Assembly (NCBI GenBank): GCA_977006965.1 | Contig: OZ345352.1 | Span: 3,596,001-3,660,000, forward strand | Direction of reading: 5' to 3' | DNA: 64,000 nucleotides | Source of the DNA: Phymatolithon calcareum | Lineage: Eukaryota; Rhodophyta; Florideophyceae; Hapalidiales | Part shown: positions 56,006 through 64,000 of the stretch, in pieces | Position numbering within the stretch: the first letter of the stretch is position 1 | How the letters are laid out: each line of letters begins with the position of its first letter | Program-made: the position numbers and the translations under genes | The notes under the pieces: model-generated | Databases searched by the model: none | Told to the model about the DNA's origin: nothing | What the model saw: only the letters and a program-made list of their open reading frames with translations

Positions 56006-56423
56006 TGTTGGAAGTGCGATTGCTTGGAGCTCTAGTCGCAAACACAATTCAATATCAAGATATGATCTCGGTACACGTGTACACGTGTCAAGTCGAAAGT
56101 CAAAGTGTCTCAGAACTTTGAATCAAGAAGATTGGCAGTGACACGTGTCAGAGTATGATAAGAGTATGATAATCATACCCCCCTCACTCAGTAGATGATT
56201 CTTCATTTTTCATGTTACACGTGTCATATGATATTATGACAAATTTGATTAGGGTTAGAGTGTCTCCGTCGATTGAGTTTTCAGGTCTATATATGCTCGA
56301 CATGGGATCCGCCAAGTGAATAAACCAAGGAACTCATTCTCACCTATCTCAGTTTCTACTCAACCATTTTGTTTCAACCAAACTTTTTCTTTCTCCCCAT
56401 CACTTGCCTAACCTTCTCCAACA
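56006..56423 (+). repeat. P1 second copy, 5' LTR
   Basis: The 418-bp LTR runs TGTTGGAAGTGCG to TCTCCAACA with TATATAT at 56287-56293 and AATAAA at 56318-56323. It is preceded by CTTCT, the target duplication partner of CTTGT at 8352. It is shorter than the 3' LTR of the first copy by a gap after GTCTCCGTCG. Confidence 0.92.
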
Positions 56424-56932
56424 GGTTATGGGCCCAGTCAACGGACCTCAACACCCGCGTTTCATCATCATCGTCATCATCTCCGGGGTTCTCCTTCGCC
56501 CCCGATCTGTCTCTGTCTAATCTTCCTGCTTGCGCATCCTTGTCAAGAATCGTTGATTCTAGCTCGGTCCGCTTCAGGGGTTCACTAAGCGTCTTGCAGT
56601 GCGCGTTGCCGGCTGCAGGTTCAGGTGTACTAAAACATCACAAGGGTTTTCCTGTTGCGTATCCTTGTTAAAAATCTTTGATTCTTACTAGGCCCGTTTC
56701 AGGATACCACAAAACGTCTTGCAGTGCGTGTTGCCGACTGCAGGTTCAGATGTACCAAAACGCCACAAGAGGTATTCGGCCATTGAGCCATCCCCCGATC
56801 AAGGTCCGGGTCACATTGACTCGAAGGAATTTCTTATACGGGATAGATTGCCTCCATAGTTAACTTCGGTTGACTCGCAGTGGACTCCCCGAACGGATTT
56901 TCGACAAGAATAGAAGACCCACACTCCCCAAA
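56424..56932 (+). other. P1 second copy, primer-binding site and leader
   Basis: GGTTATGGGCCCAG (56424-56437) is a perfect match to the Drosophila copia primer site. The leader holds the ATCATCATCATCGTCATCATC block near 56463 and two repeat-module cores at about 56590-56632 and 56714-56757. There is no zinc-finger ORF. It ends at the gag ATG at 56933. Confidence 0.85.
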
Positions 56933-59684
56933 ATGGACAACTCGCAAGGAACGCTGAAGGTCGAGAAACTCAATAAGACCAATTTCCATGCTTGGAAACA
57001 GAAAATTCAGCTAGTACTATCTTTCCGCGAACTTGATGAACACATTGAGGACGATCCACCAGCACGGGACTCGGACGATTTCACTCTCTGGCGTCGAAGT
57101 GACAACAAGGCAAAGGCTATTATCGGACTTTCTCTCTCGGATGAACATCTCGAGCATGTGCAAGATGTGAATACGGCCAAGGAAATGTGGCAGTCGATTC
57201 TCAATATCTTTGAACGACATACACTACTGAATAAACTGGCCGCTCGCCGCAAGTTCTATACCGCCACAATGCTCGAGGACGAGAAAATACTTTCTTACAC
57301 GAACCGTATTCGCCAGCTCGCATCCACCCTCAAGTCAATGGGTGTTGATATCGACGACAAAGAAATGGCGATGGCTGTGCTTAACGGACTTCCGGAACTG
57401 TACGATAGCTTAATCAGCGCACTCGATGCTCTTGGCAACGAGTATGAGTCATTCTCGCTCGAGTTTGTGAAGAGCAGACTTTTGCAAGAGGAGCAGCGTA
57501 TGTCGATGAGAGTCGAAGCATCAACCGTGAAAGCTGAGGCTGCGGCACTGTTCACAGCCAGACGCGATGGAGAACGCATTCGTGATCACTGCGACCATTG
57601 GCATCGACCCGGACATAAGAGCGTTAAGTGTTGCACCAAATTCCCTCACCTTGTTCCGGAAGGATACAAACGTCGGAATGAAAAGCAAACAAAACCATCT
57701 GCATTTCTGACTGATGAGTCGGAACCTGTTCGTGTCATGTCTGATTCCGACTTTGTATGCTTGATGGCCAAGGTGCGCAATTCCGACATTTCCGAGAAGT
57801 CCAAGTCCTGGATCATTGACTCTGGAAGCACATCCCACATGACGTCTGACCGCTCACTCTTCTGCACGTACACCGAACTGTCGTCTACTGTTGAAATGGG
57901 AACGAAAGCTAAGGCCACAATCGCTGGAAAGGGTGATGCCATTATTACGATCAATGTAAATGGGAAGCCGTCGACATGCAAACTCAGGGATGTTATGCAC
58001 ATACCGGACTTTGGATACTCTTTACTATCGGTATCCAAAATGGATGAGTATGGATATGGGATTACGTTCAAGAATAGTCGTTGCTATGTTAAAGCTCATG
58101 ATGACACGGTTGCTACAGGAACACTTCGCAAGAGTCTCTACTCACTCGATCTTGCAGATGGCAATAAAGTTACCGAAGTTTCTTGTCTTGCTAGCCTCCA
58201 GCTTTGGCATGAACGTCTCGCTCATGTCCATCCCTCTGGTATCTCTGATATGGTATGTCATGGGGTGGTCAAAGGTGTGAACCTCGCTCCCAATCCAATC
58301 TCAGAACATCCATACAAAGGCTGTATCGCCGGCAAAGGTCATCGCGCTCCTATCCCAAAGTCTAGTAGTACTCGTTCTGAGGCTGTCCTCAACCTCGTAC
58401 ATTCCGACGTCCTAGTTCCTATCGACATTCCATCACTTGGAGGCTCTCGATACTTCATCACATTCATCGATGATCACTCCAAATGGACCACGGTATACAC
58501 CATGCGACGGAAGTCGGAGAGCTTTGAGTGTTTTCGAAAGTTCCACAAGTATGCTGAAACCCATACTGGTAGAAAGCTTAAGCATTTGAACGTTCAGGAC
58601 TTCTCGACTGCAGCAAAGCTCAAGGCTATTAGGACCGATAACGGAGGCGAGTACCTTTCCAACGAGTTCAAGGCATATTTGGCACAACACGGTATACATC
58701 AGCAACTCACAGTAGCATATACCCCACAACAGAACGGGGTGGCTGAGCGCATGAACCGCACACTTCTCAACTTGGTGCGCTCGATGCTTCATCACAGAGG
58801 CATCGAGAAGAAGTTCTGGGCTGAAGCACTTGCTACTTCTGTGTATGTTCGTAATCGAGTTACGTCACGAGGACTTCCTTCGAACACGACTCCCTATCAC
58901 ATATGGATGGGTGGCGCTCCAGACTTGGGACACTTACGTGTATTTGGCATAAAGTGTTGGTACGTGATTCCGAAAAAGAAGGTTAAGAAACTCGACTATC
59001 GAACTCGTGAAGCCATTATGCTGGGATATGCGACTTCGTCCAAAGGATATAAGCTTTGGGATCTGAGCTCCAAGAAGGTGATTGTGTCAAGGGATGTGAC
59101 GTTCGGCGAATCGGATTGCGGATTAGGTGATGCTGAAACGGATGTATCCACTAACATTCCAGACGAGGGAGTCGTCCAAGCGTGCGAGGATACGGTTGAA
59201 GCTAAGGACTCTTCGGAGGAAAACAACAAGAACCTCGACGTGACTAACGAAGAAGGGCAGCAGGCGGACGATGCAGAACAACTAACAACAACACCGGCAT
59301 CTGAAGTAACTACACCGATGATCGCCAAACCCATTCTGCGCAGGTCAGCTCGGGTCTCAAAACCACCCACTGACTTCTGGAAAGCTCCCCCGCACACTGC
59401 AATGCTTGCCTTCGAATCTGTCAATCTCGCATCGGAATCCACTTTGTCTTCTCATGAAATACCTCAAACCTTTAAGGAAATGACTTCAAATCATAATGTC
59501 GACTTCTGGTCAAAGGCAATAGAGAAAGAACATTCTTCACTCGTCCATAACAATACCTGGAAACTGGCTCCGCGCAACTCCGACATGAACGTGCTACCGT
59601 GCAAGTTTGTCTTCAAGGTCAAGGATACAGGCTCAAAAGCTCGAATTGTGGCAAAAGGGTTCCGACAGGTGCATGGGGTGGACT
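56933..59684 (+). pseudogene. P1 second copy, gag-pol 5' part
   Basis: 917 codons are open from MDNSQGTLKVEKLNKTNF through Gag, protease DSGSTSHMT, integrase (HSDVLVP, RTDNGGEY, GVAERMNRT) and the linker to reverse transcriptase GFRQVHGVD, where M1 is inserted after GTGGACT. The Gag knuckle reads CDHWHRPGHKSVKC, so the second zinc-binding Cys is Trp and the finger should not form. Apart from that and the insertion the frame is unbroken. The remaining third is beyond the right edge but visible in the first copy at 6557-7885. Confidence 0.93.
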
Positions 59685-60067
59685 TGATGTAGGTTGTGGT
59701 TCTTGCTGAAATGATTCCTTGGTTTATTCACTTGGCGGACCTCAGGTCTGGCATATATAGGCCTGAGAATCCGACCAGACAAGTTAAAAGCCTTAGTCGA
59801 CGACGGAGACACTCTCACCCTAAACATATTTGTCATAATATCATATGACACGTGTAACATGGAAAAATCAGAAATTATCGACTGAGTGAGGGGGGTATGA
59901 TTATCATACTCTTATCATACTCTGACACGTGTCATTGCCAATCTTCTTGATTCAAAGTTCTGAGACACTTTGACTTTCGACTTGACACGTGTACACGTGT
60001 ACCGAGATCATACCTTGATATTGAAGTGTGCTTGCGACTAGAGCTCGAAGCAATCACACTTCCAACA
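59685..60067 (-). repeat. M1 second copy, 3' LTR
   Basis: 383 bp, virtually the same as 288-670, ending TTCCAACA before the polypurine tract. Confidence 0.93.
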
Positions 60068-60088
60068 CTCCCCCTTGATCGAGGAACT

Positions 60089-62348
60089 TTAGGACTTCAT
60101 TCTTAATAGTCCCATATCTTCTGCGAACTTTGACAGCCTAATGCGATCTAACGGCTTAGTTAACGCGTCGGCTACCATCAGATCAGTTTGGCAATATCTG
60201 ATTTCCACCTTTCCAGATGCAACCACATCTCGAACATAATAGTAGTTGATGTCAATGTGCTTGTTGCGCTGCGTGACAGCCCTGTTTTGTCCCACTGATA
60301 TCGCACTTTGACTGTCGCTATATAGTAGCATGCGCTGGGGTTCAGACTGTCCGAGAATATCCGATATGAGACGTGAAAGCCAGACTGCTTCCTTCGCAGC
60401 TACACACGAAGCGATGTATTCTGCTTCACATGTGGAAGTCGCAACGATTGTTTGCTTCTTCGACTTCCAGCTTATGGCTCCCCCTGCGAGAAGGAACACA
60501 TATTTACTTGTAGACCGCCGAGTCATCTTGCATCCAGCCCAGTCTGAGTCGCTGTAACCGATTGGAGTTAGACTACTGTTTGAACCAAACAGTAATCCGT
60601 AGTCCTGAGTCCCCGCAAAATATCGGAGAACGCGCTTGACAGCCGTCCAGTGTGACTTCAAAGGGTTTTCAAAGAACGATGAGAGCTTCCCGACGGCATC
60701 GGAGATATCAGGACGACTGCCCACTATAAGGTACATAAGACTTCCGATGGCCGGTCGATACGGGACTTCATCAGACACTGGTTCCGAGATATCGAGTTCT
60801 TCATTTGGGCTCGACTTCTTGCAAGACTCCATAGGTGTAGGTGCCGGTTTTGAATGTTCCATGCCAAACCGCTTCAGGACTGTGTCAGAATATGTCGTTT
60901 GTGATAGATGTAAAGTACGACGATCCCGATCGCGACGAATTTCAAGCCCCAAGCACATCTTTGCATCTCCTAAGTCTTTCATCTCGAACCGCTGGTTAAG
61001 CTCCCCCTTGATCCACAAAATGGAGGAATTGTCGTTTCCGGCAATGAGCAAGTCGTCCACGTAGAGCGCAACGATCATAATGCTCTTGGACGTGTGACGG
61101 ACGTAGAGACAAGGGTCATTCGGACTGCTTGTAAATTCTAGCTCGGTTATTAGGAACGAGTCGATCTTCGCGTGCCATTGTCTCGGTGCTTGCTTCAATC
61201 CGTAAAGTGCCTTCAGAAGTTTGCATACTAAGTCCACTTGCAACTATCGCATTGTGAGCTTCAACATAGCATCGACCGCTTTTGAATGTTGTTCCATACC
61301 CAAGCTCGTCCATTTTCGACACCGAGAGTAGCAAGTAGCCGAAGTCCGGTATATGCAGTACATCTTTCAATAGGCACTTAGACTCTTTTCCGTTCAAATT
61401 AAGAGTAATGACGACATCTCCTTTTCCAGCAATTTTGGCCTCCGCGCGTGTTCCCATTTCGACACTTGACGACAATTCGGCGTATGAGCTGAAGATTGAA
61501 CGATTAAACGTCATGTGCGATGTAGATCCAGAATCAATAATCCAAGATTTTGACTTTTCGGGAATATCTGAGCTGCGGACTTTGGCCATGAGGCAAACGA
61601 AATCGGAGTTAGACATGATACGAACAGGCTCTTTTTCGTCGCTTAGGAGAGCAGATGGCTTTGAGGGTTTCTGATGTCGACGCTTGTGCCTTTCGGGAGC
61701 TAGGTGCGGATACTTAATCCAGCATCTGAGAGATGGGTGTCCTGCTCGATTACAATGTGTGCAGTGGTCGCGAATTTGACTTCCGTTCCGCTTGGCAGTA
61801 AACAATGCTGCAGTCTCAGATTTCGCGCCTGATGCCTCGATGCGCATATTCATTCGCTGCTCTTCCTGCAAAAGTCTACTTTTCACAAATTCCAAAGAGA
61901 AGGATTCGTCTTCGTTTCCAAGAGCATCGAGAGCACTGATAAGACTGTCATAGCCATCTGGAAGTCCATTGAGGACACCCATTGACTTAAGAGTGGAAGC
62001 GAGGTGACGGATTCGATTCGTGTAAGGAAGAATCTTCTCATCCTCGAACATGGTGGCTGTGTAGAACTTGCGACGAGCAGTTAATTTGTTTAGAAGAGTA
62101 TGCCGTTCGAAGATATTAAGGATCGACTGCCACATCTCTTTAGCCGTCACGACCTCTTGCACATGTTCCAGATGTTCGTCAGATAGGGAAAGACCAATAA
62201 TAGCTTTTGCTTTATTGTCATTTCGACGCCATAGCTTGAATTCATCCAGTTCGCGAAACGATAGTACGAGCTGAATTTTCTGTTTCCAAGCATGGAAATT
62301 CGTGTCGTTAAGCTTTTCGACTTTCAGCGTTCCTTGCGAGCTGTCCAT
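60089..62348 (-). pseudogene. M1 second copy, gag-pol with large deletion
   Basis: The ATG is at 62348. Gag, knuckle (CTHCNRAGHPSLRC) and protease are open to CYVEAHNAIVASG. The deletion then joins to reverse transcriptase ([17 protein letters not shown]) out of frame. Integrase and the first part of reverse transcriptase are gone. YVDDLLIAGND and RNase H are open to 60089. The active-site neighbourhood reads VALYVDD here against VARYVDD in the first copy. Confidence 0.92.
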
Positions 62349-62509
62349 TCTTGGGTGTGGGGGTCTTCTCTTGCCGAAAATCCGTTCGGGGAGTCCACTG
62401 CGAGTCAACACAGGGTTAACTGTCAAGGCAATCTATCCCGTATAAGAAATTCGCTTCGAGTCAGAATGACTCGGACCTTGATCGGGGGATGGCTCGAGAC
62501 CGTATACCT

Positions 62510-62915
62510 CTTGTAGCGTTTTGGTACACTTGAACCTGAAGCCGGCAACACGCACTGCAAGACGCTTTCAGTCTCCTGAAGTGGGCCTTACTTAAAAACC
62601 GAAGGTAATCAAGAAAGGAGACAGAACTGGAAGACCTTTGTAGTGTTTGGTACACCAGAACCTGCAGCCGGCAACGCGCACTGCAAGACGCTTTGTGATC
62701 CCTTGACCGTGCCCTGGTAAAGACCAGAGGTAGTTGACCAAGGAGACGGAACAAGACGGTCGAGACGATGAGAAGTCAAATATCCTTGAGCAGGCCTAGC
62801 AAGAAAACCGGAGGTGATCAAGCAAGGATTCGCTACCAGGATCGCCTGAAGTTGGCCCTACTCAAAGACCAGAGGTAATTAAGTAGGGATTCGTAACAGG
62901 ATTCAGGGAAAAAGA
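62510..62915 (-). repeat. M1 second copy, leader repeat modules
   Basis: The same arrangement as 4861-5260, with cores at about 62520-62565 and 62638-62688. Confidence 0.75.
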
Positions 62916-62927
62916 ATTTATTTTGAT

Positions 62928-63542
62928 TTAGAAGATTTTCGGTTCGTGCTTCTTGGCCTTGAGGTGCTTGTGCAGATTTTGCAGTGTTTGCAAGTCTTTT
63001 CCGCACGTTCCGCAGTGGTGGAGAACTCTGCGTTGAACTCGTTTCTTGCACCTGATCGACCCGAGATGCTGTTTCAGCTGTCGGGGCCCGCTTAGTGGAA
63101 GATTGCAAGCACTGCAGTTCAGTTTCGCAACTCTTCTCTTTTCGATAGCTCGACCGCGCACGATTTCGACGTGACTCGGAGGCTTGGGTTTTTCAACAAT
63201 CGGTGATACACGGTGCTCCTTGTCCTCTTCTTGGGATTCGAGAAGGTCTTGAAGATCTTCTTCGGTCTCGGAATTTTCACTTCCGATACTTTCCGAATCA
63301 CTTTCAACAGCTTCGTCGTCAATGAAAATGGAACGGGGCCGCTTAGGATCGTCAGGAACAACTTCTTGTTCTTCGTCGGGGTCCTCAAAAACTAGAGGCG
63401 GGCGCGGTGCTGAGGTTTTGGTGATTGCCTTAGATCGGAGGAACGTTGGCGGTTTTAGCGGTTTTTCGTCTTTGAAGATTAAACGAAGACAAACAGGGTC
63501 AGAATGATGGACGAAGTGCTTGAAAGAGACAGATATGCCCAC
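62928..63542 (-). CDS. Leader zinc-finger ORF, second copy
   Basis: The 204-codon frame equals 5275-5889 except for a few substitutions (Arg to Cys near residue 18, Ser to Pro near residue 32). Both fingers keep all eight ligands, the frame is unbroken and again lacks an ATG. Two copies in a decayed element both staying open is suggestive, but the copies are recent duplicates, so it is weak evidence for selection. Confidence 0.7.
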   Translation of the reverse strand: MGISVSFKHFVHHSDPVCLRLIFKDEKPLKPPTFLRSKAITKTSAPRPPLVFEDPDEEQEVVPDDPKRPRSIFIDDEAVESDSESIGSENSETEEDLQDLLESQEEDKEHRVSPIVEKPKPPSHVEIVRGRAIEKRRVAKLNCSACNLPLSGPRQLKQHLGSIRCKKRVQRRVLHHCGTCGKDLQTLQNLHKHLKAKKHEPKIF

Positions 63543-63812
63543 TAAGATACCGCAGAAGAGGCGTGTTAGGAACTTTTAGATGATCTCGAGCTTCGTGGAA
63601 GCGGCCCTGGGTGAAGACCAAAGGTAATCACTTAAGGAGATGTAACCACTAGGCAGTTCGTTGAGAATGACGATTACGTACTCTTGCGCAGACGGGCCCT
63701 GAAAGAAAACCAAAGGTGATCAGTCAAGGAGGCGCCGGCGCGAGAGCGTTTGGTTGATGTTGATGCGAGGGGAAAGATGACCCTCAAGATGGCGGCAGTA
63801 GTTAGTCGCGAG

Positions 63813-63826
63813 CTGGGCCCATAACC
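63813..63826 (-). other. M1 second copy, primer-binding site
   Basis: GGTTATGGGCCCAG in minus sense, identical to 6160-6173. Confidence 0.88.
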
Positions 63827-64000
63827 TGATGTAGGTTGTGGTTCTTGCTGAAATGATTCCTTGGTTTATTTACTTGGCGGACCTCAGGTCTGGCATATAT
63901 AGGCCTGAGAATCCGACCAGACAAGGTAAAAGCCTTAGTCGACGACGGAGACACTCTAACCCTAAACAAAGTTGTCATAATATCATATGACACGTGTAAC
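63827..64000 (-). repeat. M1 second copy, 5' LTR (partial)
   Basis: The first 174 bp, matching 6174-6347; the rest lies beyond the window. Confidence 0.92.

Larger units (their letters stand above)
59685..64000 (-). mobile_element. M1 second copy, incomplete at the window edge
   Basis: It matches 288-6347 with scattered single-base changes and lacks 1,744 bp of pol (equivalent to 1839-3582) at 61235/61236. It contains the 3' LTR, truncated gag-pol, leader, zinc-finger ORF, primer-binding site and the first 174 bp of the 5' LTR. The insertion site in P1 is the same. Confidence 0.95.

Overview
The window is eukaryotic DNA made almost entirely of nested, mostly decayed LTR retrotransposons. I recognise no host single-copy gene, rRNA or tRNA. 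Nearly all are Ty1/copia: one gag-pol frame ordered Gag with a CCHC knuckle, protease (DSGSTSHMT), integrase (HSD...TDNGGEY...GVAERMNRT), reverse transcriptase (YVDD) and RNase H (TDSQSA), flanked by LTRs opening TGTTGG and closing CCAACA, with 5-bp target-site duplications (TSDs). The primer-binding site GGTTATGGGCCCAG directly after the 5' LTR is the Drosophila copia type, complementary to the anticodon region of initiator tRNA-Met. The lineage is not decidable by eye; an insertion-rich heterochromatic region of a fungus, oomycete, alga or similar protist would fit. Element letters below are my own labels.

Layout: P1 (+) 1-8351, interrupted by complete element M1 (-) 288-6556. 5' part of element D (-) 8352-9769, sitting in the 5' part of G (-) 9770-11234. 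A non-copia LTR element Y (+) 11235-13289. LTR and gag-pol fragments, all (-), 13290-18589. A pol scrap (+) and LTR K (-) 18590-19205. V (-) 19206-21527. P2 (+) 21528-22821. Divergent copia W (-) 22822-24130. Integrase part of D (+) 24131-24425. Composite E1/E2 (-) 24426-36043. 3' part of D (+) to 38472. 3' part of G (+) to 40923. J (-) to 43946. U (+) to 45006. S (-) 45007-46258 and 52178-55423, split by complete element T (+) 46259-52177. D gag and the end of its zinc-finger ORF (-) 55424-56005. A second copy of P1 (+) 56006-59684 and of M1 (-) 59685 to the end.

The TSDs and split frames give a nesting order: U was hit by J, J by G, G by D, D by P1, W and E, and P1 by M1. S also sits beside U, and S was hit by T. 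Positions 1-6347 recur at 59398-64000 with only scattered base changes and one 1,744-bp deletion, so the window spans just over one period of a roughly 59.4-kb duplication, or an assembly duplicate.

The most unusual content is an extra ORF between the primer-binding site and gag in two different copia families (M1 and D). It encodes a protein ending in two U1/matrin-like zinc fingers. In D this ORF is cut in two by P1, and its halves lie near opposite ends of the window. Other points worth noting: CRE-like TGACGTCA arrays in the D LTRs (7 versus 3 units), ACACGTGT palindromes in most LTRs, a 95-bp TG...CA mini-LTR in T pol, a tRNA-related SINE-like insertion in the E2 leader, and D/G halves in opposite orientation sharing one TSD.
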